DNA of 64,000 nucleotides from Pantoea alhagi. GTDB taxonomy: Bacteria > Pseudomonadota > Gammaproteobacteria > Enterobacterales > Enterobacteriaceae. Location of the stretch: NCBI RefSeq assembly GCF_002101395.1, contig NZ_CP019706.1:1302001-1366000 (forward strand), read 5' to 3'. Under the pieces are notes generated by a model. The model had not been told where the DNA came from and ran no database searches. It saw only the letters and a list, made by a program, of their open reading frames with translations. A program made the position numbers and the translations under genes. Shown piece after piece: positions 52,740-61,286 of the stretch (positions within the stretch are counted from its first letter, which is position 1; every line of letters starts with the position of its first letter).

Positions 52740-53933
52740 TTAAACGTGACGTAACGTTTCGGTCAGGCCCGGCACCAGAATAACTTTGCGGCACTCTTCC
52801 TGCCGCTTTTCAAAAATCTTATAGGCTTCTTCCGCCCGCTCCAGCGGCATATGGTGCGTAATAATTTCTTCCGGCTTGATTAAGCCCTGCTCAATTAAAT
52901 TCAGCAGCTCCGGCAGATAGGCCTGAACATGCGTCTGACCCATTTTAAAGGTCAGCCCCTTATCAAACGCATCGCCAAACAGGAAGCCGTGGATAAAGCC
53001 TGCGTAGACGCCCGGCACGCTAACAATCCCGCCGCGCCTTACTGCTGCGATACACTGACGCAATGCTTTACCGCTACTGCCTTCCAGCTTCAGGTTAGTC
53101 ATCACGGTTTCCGTCAGGCTGCCTTTCGCCTCAAACCCTACGGCATCAATCACGGCATCGACGCCACGATGGTTGGTAGTGTTTTCAATAATGTAGGCCG
53201 CCGGATCGTCATTGTCATCGAAGTTAATAGGGATCACATCATAGCGATCCCGGGCAAACGCCAGCCGATAGGGGTGATGATCCACCATAAAGATTTTTTC
53301 CGCGCCGAGCATACGTGCGCAGGCAGCGGTAAGCAGACCAACGGGACCGGCACCGAAAATAGCCAGACTGCTGCCTTTGGTAACCTGCGCATTTTTTACT
53401 GCCTGCCATGCCGTGGGCAAAATATCGGATAAAAACAGCACCTGATCGTCAGCCAACACCGGCGGCACCCTGAACGGCCCGGTATTCGCCTTCGGTACGC
53501 GCACATACTCCGCCTGCCCGCCCGGCACGCCGCCATAAAGGGCACTAAAACCAAATAGCGCAGCCGGTGAGGTAATCTGTTTTTTATTCAGGATCGCGCC
53601 ACGTCCGGGATTGGTGGTTTCGCAGGCGGCAAACTCCTGCAGACGGCAGAAGAAGCAGTCGCCGCAGGCAATAACGAAAGGAATAACTACCCGGTCTCCT
53701 TTCTGCACCGCCGTTACTGCGGAGCCAGCTTCTACCACTTCACCCATGAATTCATGGCCGAAGATATCGCCATGGGAAGTGCCCGGGATCTTGCCACGAT
53801 AAAGATGCAGATCGGAACCACAGATCGCCGTCGCCGTTACACGCAAAATAATATCATCCGCAGCTTCAAGGCCGGGATCGGGAACATTATCAACTTTGAC
53901 ACGATGCGGGCCATGATAAGTCAGTGCTTTCAT
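52740..53933 (-). CDS. Zinc-dependent alcohol dehydrogenase (glutathione-independent formaldehyde dehydrogenase-like)
   Basis: A 397-residue MDR enzyme. Catalytic zinc ligands Cys38 (AICGSDLH), His60-Glu61 (GHEFMGEV); structural zinc Cys90, Cys93, Cys96 and Cys104 (CGDCFFCRLQEFAAC); nucleotide site AIFGAGPVGLLTA. The insert-rich C-terminal half (RRGGIVSVPGVYAGFIHGFLFGDAFDKGL) is as in stress-linked dehydrogenases of the FdhA type. The ATG at 53933 has GGAGAAAGG upstream; the frame from 54008 would run through the ArcZ-like RNA and was rejected. Substrate not determinable. Confidence 0.9.
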   Translation of the reverse strand: MKALTYHGPHRVKVDNVPDPGLEAADDIILRVTATAICGSDLHLYRGKIPGTSHGDIFGHEFMGEVVEAGSAVTAVQKGDRVVIPFVIACGDCFFCRLQEFAACETTNPGRGAILNKKQITSPAALFGFSALYGGVPGGQAEYVRVPKANTGPFRVPPVLADDQVLFLSDILPTAWQAVKNAQVTKGSSLAIFGAGPVGLLTAACARMLGAEKIFMVDHHPYRLAFARDRYDVIPINFDDNDDPAAYIIENTTNHRGVDAVIDAVGFEAKGSLTETVMTNLKLEGSSGKALRQCIAAVRRGGIVSVPGVYAGFIHGFLFGDAFDKGLTFKMGQTHVQAYLPELLNLIEQGLIKPEEIITHHMPLERAEEAYKIFEKRQEECRKVILVPGLTETLRHV

Positions 53934-53990
53934 TGCCTTTCTCCATGTTGAAAAGTGAATGAGATGACCATCTCTTGACGCAGCAAATAT

Positions 53991-54045
53991 AAAAAAAACC
54001 CGCATCAAGCGGGGTGCGCATCTGCGCCAACACCAGGGAATCTAT
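53991..54045 (-). ncRNA. ArcZ-like small RNA (3' seed and terminator part)
   Basis: On the minus strand the sequence carries TTCCCTGGTGTTGGCGCAG, then ATGCGCACCCCG, a CCCGC-ttgat-GCGGG stem and eight T (53991-53998). This reproduces the processed, Hfq-bound 3' part of E. coli ArcZ: the 19-base seed that pairs with rpoS and other mRNAs is identical as recalled, followed by GCGCACCCCG and a terminator hairpin of different sequence. The upstream part of full ArcZ is not recognisable. Weak promoter-like hexamers TTGCGG (54075-54080) and TAACTT (54053-54058), 16 bp apart, would start transcription near 54045, giving the short form directly. ArcZ normally lies by arcB; no arcB is here. Confidence 0.8.
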
Positions 54046-54161
54046 TAGTTAAAAGTTAGTATCTTGTGGAGATTCCGCAAGCGGCGGCGGGCAAAAACGC
54101 GATATTTGTGGATGGTCAGTTGGGCAGAGCAGCCTGACAGCAGCAAAAGAAGATAAGAAAT

Positions 54162-54199
54162 AAAAAAGCGATGCCTGAAAAAGGGCGCAGCATCGCTTT
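54162..54199 (-). terminator. Rho-independent terminator downstream of luxR-type gene
   Basis: aaagcgatgc (54165-54174) and gcatcgcttt (54190-54199) form a 10-bp stem with a 15-base loop; on the minus strand it is followed by a T-run. It lies about 115 bp after the luxR-type stop and upstream of the ArcZ-like RNA, separating the two units. Confidence 0.8.
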
Positions 54200-54314
54200 G
54201 TTAGCAACAATGTTTTGCGTGAACATAAACCGTTACTAAATAGCACTAAGGAATTTTAATCTGTTACACCATCGGCTTTAACCGTCATCATGCAACGATA
54301 AGAATCGCTGCCGT

Positions 54315-54926
54315 TTAATACATTGGCCGGCTAATAAATTGTGGATGCTTTTGCCGGTTAATGTGTTCTGAAACCAACAGAGACTTATAAATAAAATCGG
54401 CCATGCAGTTTAGTGAGCGTGCGTTCATTTTTTTCAGGCCAAAGTTCATCATCACCTTGCGTTTATGGGCCGATACGGTCTTCACAGAGATGTTCATTAC
54501 TCGAGCGATCACACCAGGCGTGACGCCACGTATCAAATATTGCAGTACTTTGCGCTGCTGGTTAGTGAGTAAAAACTCCAGCGGCCTGACGCCAGCCCTG
54601 GATTCAGCAAGCTTGTCTAACAGCGCCGCAGCGGTAATTTTACGCGGTATAACTCCCTGGAAAGGATGATGGCTTTCATGCTGATCTGAGAGGTCGTCCG
54701 TAATAAAGAAAACTCTTAACTTCCTTTTACCCAGTAATGCGAACAGATCTCGTAAAGGTTTTCGCTCGTTAGTATCAATAATGATAACCAACTCGTTATC
54801 TTCTTTTTCACAAAATGGATTTACGGAATGATAAAAAAAGTTCCAGGTTTTATGACCCGCCTGATTCAGTAAGGCGCTTATGCCGTTGGCGAAAAAAAAA
54901 TTATCAGAACACACAATGACTTTCAT
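54315..54926 (-). CDS. LuxR-type helix-turn-helix regulator
   Basis: A 203-residue regulator with a C-terminal LuxR/NarL DNA-binding domain (about residues 118-178; LTNQQRKVLQYLIRGVTPGVIARVMNISVKTVSAHKRKVMMNFGL). The N-terminal part (MKVIVCSDNFFFANGISALL, VIIIDTNERKPLRDLF) looks like a degenerate receiver without a clear phospho-Asp pocket, as in RcsA/BglJ-type accessory regulators. AT-rich surroundings and lack of neighbours in the core map suggest accessory DNA. Target unknown; a role with the nearby membrane regulator is speculative. Confidence 0.82.
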   Translation of the reverse strand: MKVIVCSDNFFFANGISALLNQAGHKTWNFFYHSVNPFCEKEDNELVIIIDTNERKPLRDLFALLGKRKLRVFFITDDLSDQHESHHPFQGVIPRKITAAALLDKLAESRAGVRPLEFLLTNQQRKVLQYLIRGVTPGVIARVMNISVKTVSAHKRKVMMNFGLKKMNARSLNCMADFIYKSLLVSEHINRQKHPQFISRPMY

Positions 54927-55609
54927 AATACTTCAACATCCCTTTTTGAATAATTACGCAACCAACTTATCAGAACCGTCACTATTACCAGTAAAGCGAG
55001 CATTGAGTCATTCCCTGAACATCGTGCTTCAAACCAAATGATTCTCGTATATCAGAAAAGCCATCCTGGCCCTCCGATAACCTAAACGATATTACCGTTA
55101 CCGTTAATTGAGACAATAACAACCGCTTTAAATAAGCTTCTCAACATATTTAAGAAGTTAAGCTATCCTCTTAAGATAAATTCAAATTACTGATATTACT
55201 GCATAAATAATGCAACAAAACTGTGATGACTGCCTTTTTCGGCAAACATTTACGCTCAGCAAGCTGTCTTTCAACGTGAGGCGAGATAAAAAACAAAGCC
55301 GTGAAAAAAGCTTTTTATTAGTGGTTATTTTAAAGTTTTCTTTTTCCCATATAATTTTACATGATGCTGCCTACTGGTAAAAAAAAGATAATGAAATGCT
55401 GCGCCACATATATAAGGCAACTTTTGTCATCTTTTCATTAATTAAAAATGTAATTTTATGCCGTTGTATGAAATAATGAAACTTCTGAGGCTTTATAAAG
55501 GGTTCGTTTACTCTCAATATTGAATAAAAGGGCATGCACATTCTTATAAAAGCGTGATAGTGTCTTAACCAACAGGAGCACGTAAATCACTAGCAAACAG
55601 GATGTGGCT
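54927..55609. other. AT-rich divergent region between luxR- and cadC-type genes
   Basis: 683 bp, the longest gene-free stretch of the window. It is strongly AT-rich with A/T tracts (for example around 55301-55460). No reading frame with a ribosome site, tRNA or perfect long palindrome was recognised. It presumably holds two divergent promoters and could be an H-NS nucleation site; this is inferred only from base composition. Confidence 0.4.
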
Positions 55610-56356
55610 ATGGGTCCAGTTTATCTTATTCACGAATCTATTTATTTTTATCCAAAAAACCATAGGCTTGTCTGTCACTCTCAGGGAAAAGAAGATACTT
55701 CATTGACCCAGCCGGCAACAAAATGCCTCGAACTATTAATAAAGACTGATGGGCTGGTATCACAAAATGATCTGTATCATTATGCCTGGGGAGAAAACAG
55801 TCATAACGTTTCCCCCAATACGCTTTACCAAAACATTTCGCTAATCCGCAGGGCGCTAAAAAATATTATGCCTGGCGCAGATAGATGGATCATTACCGTA
55901 CCTCGCAAAGGCTTTAGGTTTGATCACAGCATTTCTACCAAATTGCAGACCGCTGAAGAAATATTACCTGACATCATCTCCGCCCCCACTTTCCGCATAA
56001 AGCCGCAAGGCAACGCAACGCGGCTTAAAACATTAATTCCGGTTTCGTTTTTTTTGCTTTGTTCCAGCCTTATCTTCTTTGTTAACCCGGTAAACGCTGA
56101 CTTTAAAAAACTGATGGGAAGCTATGATAAGATAGCCGAGGATGGCGCCTGCCAGCTCTATGTTTATCGCAAAAATTTGCCCCTGAAAGAGAATATAGAC
56201 AACACGCTAAGTCAATATATCGACTGCAAAGCTTACCCACACATTTATATCACCTACGATAAGTTTGTTAAGCATATTTCGTTCTTCTCCTGCCAGAACC
56301 CGCTCAATGAAGACAGTACTTCCTGTACATCCTGGTCGTTAGGAAAAACCATATGA
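55610..56356 (+). CDS. CadC/ToxR-like membrane-bound winged-helix regulator
   Basis: A 248-residue one-component membrane regulator: N-terminal OmpR-type winged helix in the cytoplasm (about residues 30-105; TKCLELLIKTDGLVSQNDLYHYAWG, NTLYQNISLIRRALKNI, WIITVPRKGFRF), one membrane segment at about 141-160, and a short periplasmic domain with four Cys (GACQLYV, IDCKAYP, FFSCQNP, TSCTSW) that could form disulfides. The ATG at 55610 has AGGA seven bases upstream; a GTG six bases earlier has no spacing for it. It resembles E. coli YqeI in layout. Overlaps the next gene by 4 bp. Confidence 0.85.
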   Translation: MGPVYLIHESIYFYPKNHRLVCHSQGKEDTSLTQPATKCLELLIKTDGLVSQNDLYHYAWGENSHNVSPNTLYQNISLIRRALKNIMPGADRWIITVPRKGFRFDHSISTKLQTAEEILPDIISAPTFRIKPQGNATRLKTLIPVSFFLLCSSLIFFVNPVNADFKKLMGSYDKIAEDGACQLYVYRKNLPLKENIDNTLSQYIDCKAYPHIYITYDKFVKHISFFSCQNPLNEDSTSCTSWSLGKTI

Positions 56357-56817
56357 AAAGCAGGATCAAATTTATTATTGGGATTTTATTGGTTATTGGC
56401 GTAGCTATCACTTATTTCACTGTTAATAACCGTGAGCGCCACTTTTCCTGCCTGGCACAGCATCATGTTCAAAACAATGGTATGCGTGCCAATATGCTGA
56501 TGCGTTTCTTTTTTAATGGTTCTTCTGGTTTCGTCATCATGAATGGCGAATTTATTAATTCTGCAGGCCATCATAAAGTGTTAAGCAGAAAGGTTTTGTT
56601 TGATTTTACCGTCAATAATAATAACTATTTATTAACCTCAAAAGCCATTATCCCCTCAGCTTTTGATGAAGTTGATAATAAATCGTTAGCCTGGTTACTT
56701 GAGCGGTTTTATACCGACATCAAGGAACCAGCACAATATAATATCTATAGAGACGGTAATGGTGGGCATATATTTATGAATGGTGACGTTCCTGTACTAC
56801 TCTGCACCGGTACCTGA
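56353..56817 (+). CDS. Small membrane-anchored partner of the CadC-like regulator
   Basis: A 154-residue protein with one N-terminal membrane segment (residues about 6-24, FIIGILLVIGVAITYFTV) and a periplasmic domain with two Cys (FSCLAQHHV and VLLCTGT). No enzyme motif is seen. ATGA overlap with the regulator gene and size recall ToxR-ToxS and YqeI-YqeJ pairs, where the second protein stabilises or modulates the regulator's periplasmic domain. That role is inferred; the family is otherwise unknown to me. Confidence 0.8.
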   Translation: MKSRIKFIIGILLVIGVAITYFTVNNRERHFSCLAQHHVQNNGMRANMLMRFFFNGSSGFVIMNGEFINSAGHHKVLSRKVLFDFTVNNNNYLLTSKAIIPSAFDEVDNKSLAWLLERFYTDIKEPAQYNIYRDGNGGHIFMNGDVPVLLCTGT

Positions 56818-56859
56818 AGCAATCCTCTTAAGCGGTACCAATACTATTTATCTTTTTCA

Positions 56860-56898
56860 GGCCCCGCAAATGCGCCTTATTACGGGGCCGGCTTTTTT
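56860..56898 (+). terminator. Rho-independent terminator of the cadC-like operon
   Basis: GGCCCCG (56860-56866) pairs with CGGGGCC (56883-56889) around a 16-base loop; ggc then TTTTTT follows (56893-56898). Confidence 0.82.
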
Positions 56899-56913
56899 AG
56901 CTTCTGTAATATG

Positions 56914-57444
56914 TCAGCGTTGTTTAATTAGCATGCTGCAGTCAAAATGCATCAGGCAGTAAATGTTCGCGGGATCCTGGCGTAAGGTCTGTTCAACCAG
57001 GCTCAAAGACTCAACCATGTCCGGCCAGCTGATTTCTCCCAATTGACGCAGGCCCGCAATACTGTTGCTGACCGACAGTTGGCTAATCGCCAGTTGCTGA
57101 TTGAAGTGGGCAATGACGCGCGCGCTGGTCAGGCCGATTGCCTGCAACTGTTGTTCTACCCAGTAAGCGCCAGAAGGTTGCTCTGACCATTCAGGCGTCG
57201 GGAAAGCTCCGCAACAAAGGCGCCGGATAATACCGGCGTCTGTTTCGCCCCGGCCGGAGTAAGGCTTTTTTTATCGCCTTCACTCAAAATGGCGGCGCAG
57301 CGAATAAGCTGCTGCTCATTTTTAGCCAAACGTTCCGGTAGGTTAAAGGAGCTTTTACCAACGAAAGGTTGATGGGCGTTGGCCAGTTTTGTGCCATAGC
57401 TTGTCATCGGCGCTGTTAAACCCGCGATCAAAATTAACCTTCAT
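56914..57444 (-). pseudogene. Frameshifted gene of unknown function
   Basis: Two minus-strand frames, 57156-57431 and 56914-57147, look like pieces of one protein of about 175 residues. A good start (ATG at 57444, AGGGAACC upstream) gives MKVNF and leaves frame at a TTTT run near 57432; removing one T joins it to LIAGLTAPMTSYGTKLANAHQ. A second shift near 57165-57180 joins AELSRRL to PSGAYWVEQQLQAIGLTSARV, ending CLMHFDCSMLIKQR. Two lesions argue for decay rather than one sequencing error. I do not recognise the family; the 3' part is helix-rich. Confidence 0.6.
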
Positions 57445-57734
57445 ACAGGGTTCCCTAATGCATACGCAACGGAAGTAAAGAGTGGAGTCTGAAAAGGCGG
57501 GATAGAAATATCAGGAAGAGATGAGGTGAATACCTTGCCAACAAGTATAGTTGAATAAAATTTAATCACGCCGTTTGAAAACCTAATCGGGCGATTAAAA
57601 ATTAAACGCGCGGGAAATCATCGTATTGAAATTTAATTATTTTAATAATGGTGGCGTTAGCTTTTTTGCGCGTTGGGTAAATCACCTGATGCAGCGGGAT
57701 ATGTGTTAAGGTTTATAAAACCCTTCGAGGATAA

Positions 57735-57899
57735 ATGATGACGCACTTTCAATGGCTTTTGAATCTCATCAAAAGGCGGGAATCCGGCGTGCAATGTCCA
57801 GTCTGCAAGCGTTTCTCCAGCCAGACCGCGCTAAAAAGATCGGTAGGTCACACCATGCTCTGTCCACACTGCAAATCACTTTTTGCGGGTAAGCGTTAA
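57735..57899 (+). CDS. Zinc-ribbon miniprotein (YnfU-like)
   Basis: A 54-codon gene with GAGG four to seven bases before two adjacent ATG codons (57735, 57738). The product MMTHFQWLLNLIKRRESG continues with two CxxC pairs, QCPVCKR and LCPHCKSLF, 24 residues apart: a zinc ribbon. The spacing and the MLCPHCKSLF ending recall small enteric zinc-ribbon proteins such as YnfU, whose function is unclear. The 290 bp upstream (57445-57734) are AT-rich without a gene. Codon use and pattern support it as real despite its size. Confidence 0.75.
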   Translation: MMTHFQWLLNLIKRRESGVQCPVCKRFSSQTALKRSVGHTMLCPHCKSLFAGKR

Positions 57900-57977
57900 G
57901 CGATACGGTAACTTAGCCGCACTGCCTTTTACTGAAAATGACTTACCGCTGTTTTTAAAAGATTCAGCCGCGCTATA

Positions 57978-59162
57978 TTACAGCGCCTGCGCGCAGGCCC
58001 AGGCGGAGCTCCAGGCCCACTGGAAGTTATAGCCGCCCAGCCAGCCGGTGACATCCACCACTTCGCCGATAAAATAGAGACCGGGCACTTCACGCGCTTC
58101 CATGGTTTTCGAAGATAGCTGCGTGGTATCCACGCCACCCAGCGTGACTTCTGCCGTGCGGTAGCCTTCGGTGCCGTTGGGCTGCACACGCCAGGCATGC
58201 AGGTTTTCGGTAAGCTCGCGTTGCTGCTTAGCGTTAAGCTGCTTTAGCGTCACCTCCGGCACAACGCCCAATATCTGCAATACTTCCACCAACCGCTTTG
58301 GCAGCGGCTTCGCCAGCGTATTTTTCAGGCTCTGATTCGGACGCGCCTCGCGCTCCTCATTGATAAAAGCGTCGAGATCCTGTTCCGGTGAGAGATCGAT
58401 GGTGACAAACTCGCCCGGCTGCCAGTAACTGGAAATTTGCAGCACCGACGGCCCGGAAAGGCCACGGTGGGTAAACAACATCGCCTCTTTAAAGCGCTTG
58501 CCGTTGGCCGCTTCAATGGTGGTGGGTAGCGAAACGCCCGACAACGTCTGTAACTGTTCCAGTAGCGGCTTATGCAGCGTAAAGGGCACCAGTGCGGCGC
58601 GCGTGGGATAAACGCGCAGACCAAACTGCTCTGCCAGCCGATAGCCGAAGGGCGAGGCACCCAGTCCCGGCATTGATAACCCGCCGCTGGCGATAACCAG
58701 TTTATCGGCCCGCACTTCCGCCCCGTTGAGCTGAACAGCATAACCCGCCTCATCACGGCTAACCGCCAGCACTTCGCTACGCAGCCGCAGCGTTACGCGC
58801 CCTTTCTCGCATTCCGCCATCAGCAGATCGACAATTTGTTGTGCCGAGTCATCACAAAAGAGCTGGCCAAGCGTTTTTTCGTGGTACGCGATACCGTACT
58901 GGTTAACCAGCGCGATAAAGTCCCACTGCGTATAGCGCGCCAGCGCCGATTTACAAAAATGAGGATTATGCGAGAGATAGGCCGCCGGTTCGGTATAAAG
59001 GTTAGTAAAGTTGCAGCGGCCGCCGCCGGACATCAGGATTTTGCGGCCCGGTTTTTTGCCGTTATCCAGCAGCAGCACACGCAGGCCGCGCTGCCCCGCC
59101 TGAGCCGCACAAAACAGCCCGGCAGCCCCTGCGCCAATGATGATAACGTCATACTTTTCCAC
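57978..59162 (-). CDS. yhiN: YhiN, HI0933-family FAD/NAD(P)-binding oxidoreductase
   Basis: A 394-residue flavoprotein of unknown substrate. N-terminal dinucleotide fold VIIIGAGAAGLFCAAQAG, the family block GKKPGRKILMSGGGRCNFTNL, VIASGGLSMPGLGASPFGY and the C-terminal FAD contact LYFIGEVVDVTGWLGGYNFQWAWSSA are all present and match E. coli YhiN. Divergent from pitA as in E. coli. The start at 59162 gives the expected MEKYDVIIIG; no reason to extend. Confidence 0.95.
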   Translation of the reverse strand: MEKYDVIIIGAGAAGLFCAAQAGQRGLRVLLLDNGKKPGRKILMSGGGRCNFTNLYTEPAAYLSHNPHFCKSALARYTQWDFIALVNQYGIAYHEKTLGQLFCDDSAQQIVDLLMAECEKGRVTLRLRSEVLAVSRDEAGYAVQLNGAEVRADKLVIASGGLSMPGLGASPFGYRLAEQFGLRVYPTRAALVPFTLHKPLLEQLQTLSGVSLPTTIEAANGKRFKEAMLFTHRGLSGPSVLQISSYWQPGEFVTIDLSPEQDLDAFINEEREARPNQSLKNTLAKPLPKRLVEVLQILGVVPEVTLKQLNAKQQRELTENLHAWRVQPNGTEGYRTAEVTLGGVDTTQLSSKTMEAREVPGLYFIGEVVDVTGWLGGYNFQWAWSSAWACAQAL

Positions 59163-59403
59163 TGCTCACTCCTGCCGACCGGGCAAAGACCGCGATTGTA
59201 ATAGCTTGCCCGCGTCCAGGCCAGCGTAACCAAAGCCAACTGAAAGTAACATAATGTAACTAACGGATTTGTTAGCTTTTTTACTGCCTGATGACGCGCG
59301 TTTTACACTTTTATGGCAAAAAAAGTCTAATTTTTCTTTCCCCAGGCGCGGTTTGTCGCTGATAATGCGCCGCGTTCATGTCCCCGAAAATGGCGTAACG
59401 CTT

Positions 59404-60903
59404 ATGCTACATCTGTTTGCTGGTCTCGATTTTAATACCGGCCTGTTATTAGTACTTGCTCTGCTGTTTGTCCTGTTCTACGAGGCCATTAATGGTTTCC
59501 ATGATACGGCTAACGCAGTTGCGACGGTAATCTATACGCGTGCGATGCGTGCGCAGCTGGCCGTAGTGATGGCTGGGGTTTTTAACTTTTTTGGTGTGCT
59601 GTTAGGTGGTTTGAGCGTCGCTTATGCCATTGTACATCTGCTTCCTACCGACCTGCTGTTGAATGTCGGTTCGGCGCACGGGTTGGCTATGGTCTTCTCC
59701 ATGCTGCTCGCCGCTATTATCTGGAACCTGGGAACCTGGTATTTTGGTTTGCCTGCGTCCAGCTCCCATACGCTTATTGGCGCTATCATCGGTATTGGCC
59801 TGACCAACGCCCTGATCACCGGCACTTCCGTGGTGGATGCGCTCAATATCCCGAAAATGATCAATATTTTTGCTTCGCTGATCCTGTCGCCAATTATTGG
59901 CCTGGTGGTGGCGGGCGGATTGATCTTCCTGCTGCGCCGCTACTGGAGCAATACCAAAAAGCGTCGTCGTATTCATATGACGCCCGCCGATCGTGAAAAG
60001 GAAGACGGCAAGAAAAAGCCGCCGTTCTGGACGCGTATCGCGCTGATTATTTCCGCTATCGGCGTCAGCTATTCTCACGGCGCGAATGACGGACAGAAAG
60101 GCATCGGTCTGATTATGTTGGTACTGATTGGCGTTGCGCCCGCAGGCTTCGTGATTAACATGAACGCCTCCGGCTATGATATTACGCGCACCCGCGACGC
60201 GGTAAACCATCTGGAGCAGTATTACAGCCAGCATGGTGATGCGCTGCAGCACGTGGTTGAGCTGACGCCGCCTGCACTGCCGACGCCGGAAGAAGTGCCG
60301 AACGGGCCGAAAGAGTTTCACTGCGACAGTTCACGGGCGCTGATTGCGATTAACCGTGCGCAGCTGCTGTTGAACAACCTTTCCAGCTACGATGCGCTTA
60401 GCGTTGAACAGCGCAGCCATCTGCGTCGCCTGCTGCTCTGTATTTCGGATACCGCTGAAAAAGCGGCCAAGATGCCGGATATTAAGGCCGAAGATAAACG
60501 CTTCCTTGGCAAGCTGAAAGGCGATCTGCTGAATACCGTTGAGTATGCGCCGATCTGGATTATCGTGGCAGTGGCGCTGGCGTTGTCGCTCGGTACCATG
60601 TTTGGTTGGCGTCGTGTCGCCACCACCATCGGTGAGAAAATTGGTAAAAAAGGCATGACCTACGCACAGGGCATGTCAGCGCAGGTAACGGCGGCGGTGT
60701 CGATTGGTGTTGCCAGCTATACCGGGATGCCGGTCTCCACCACCCATATTCTGTCATCATCCGTGGCAGGTACCATGGTGGTTGATGGCGGCGGCGTTCA
60801 GAGCCGTACGATTAAAAGTATTGCTCTGGCGTGGGTGTTTACCCTGCCCATTTCGATTCTGCTTTCGGGCAGTCTCTACTGGATTGCGCTAAAGCTGATC
60901 TGA
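59404..60903 (+). CDS. pitA: PitA, low-affinity metal-phosphate:H+ symporter
   Basis: Inner-membrane Pho-4-family transporter taking up phosphate as neutral metal-phosphate (Zn, Mg), constitutive in E. coli. The 499-residue protein, equal in length to E. coli PitA, carries both duplicated signatures: GFHDTANAVATVIYTRAM and, in the second half, SHGANDGQKGIGLI and YTGMPVSTTHILSSSVAG. A large cytoplasmic loop of low conservation separates the halves. The ATG at 59404 aligns with the family; the longer frame from 59269 was rejected. No strong ribosome site is seen. Confidence 0.96.
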   Translation: MLHLFAGLDFNTGLLLVLALLFVLFYEAINGFHDTANAVATVIYTRAMRAQLAVVMAGVFNFFGVLLGGLSVAYAIVHLLPTDLLLNVGSAHGLAMVFSMLLAAIIWNLGTWYFGLPASSSHTLIGAIIGIGLTNALITGTSVVDALNIPKMINIFASLILSPIIGLVVAGGLIFLLRRYWSNTKKRRRIHMTPADREKEDGKKKPPFWTRIALIISAIGVSYSHGANDGQKGIGLIMLVLIGVAPAGFVINMNASGYDITRTRDAVNHLEQYYSQHGDALQHVVELTPPALPTPEEVPNGPKEFHCDSSRALIAINRAQLLLNNLSSYDALSVEQRSHLRRLLLCISDTAEKAAKMPDIKAEDKRFLGKLKGDLLNTVEYAPIWIIVAVALALSLGTMFGWRRVATTIGEKIGKKGMTYAQGMSAQVTAAVSIGVASYTGMPVSTTHILSSSVAGTMVVDGGGVQSRTIKSIALAWVFTLPISILLSGSLYWIALKLI

Positions 60904-60910
60904 TGTCTCT

Positions 60911-60941
60911 GCGGGCCGGTTAATCCGGCCCGCTTCTTTTC
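60911..60941 (+). terminator. Rho-independent terminator of pitA
   Basis: GCGGGCCGG (60911-60919) and CCGGCCCGC (60925-60933), loop ttaat, followed by ttcttttct. It ends pitA ahead of convergent uspB. Confidence 0.85.
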
Positions 60942-60950
60942 TGATGGCGC

Positions 60951-61286
60951 TTAATGCCAAATCGCTAATCCCACCAGGCTGATGAAAACCAGAGCGCATA
61001 ACGCGCTGGTCAAGACAAATTGCCCACGTACCCGCTCACAGCGGCGAATAAATTCTTCGTCATGATGATCGAGGTAGTACCGTTTCCAGATATAGCGCAC
61101 CAGCCTGACTTGCTTACTCGGTTGACCGTGCGCGGTAAAGAAGCCAGCGCCGTCCACATACTGATAGAGCAACGGATCGCACCCGCGCAGCACAATCAAT
61201 AACGCCCGCAATGAAGAAAAGTAGCGCGCCATATTCACCAAACAAACCACACACAGAGCCCAGAAAAGCGCGACGGTGCTAATCAT
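60951..61286 (-). CDS. uspB: UspB, universal stress protein B
   Basis: Inner-membrane protein induced by sigma-S in stationary phase and needed for ethanol tolerance in E. coli. It has 111 residues, the E. coli length, with a membrane segment at each end (ALFWALCVVCLVNMARYF; LTSALCALVFISLVGLAIW) and the conserved VDGAGFFTAHGQPSKQVRLVRYIW and RCERVRGQF between. Divergent from uspA and convergent with pitA, as in E. coli. Confidence 0.95.
   Translation of the reverse strand: MISTVALFWALCVVCLVNMARYFSSLRALLIVLRGCDPLLYQYVDGAGFFTAHGQPSKQVRLVRYIWKRYYLDHHDEEFIRRCERVRGQFVLTSALCALVFISLVGLAIWH

Noticed and set aside
54049..54246. 65-codon minus-strand frame between adh and luxR
   Set aside because: It runs through a terminator hairpin and the area just upstream of the ArcZ-like RNA, and has no family features.
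56914..57431. Two separate small minus-strand genes
   Set aside because: Neither has its own ribosome site and convincing start; they read better as pieces of one broken gene starting at 57444.
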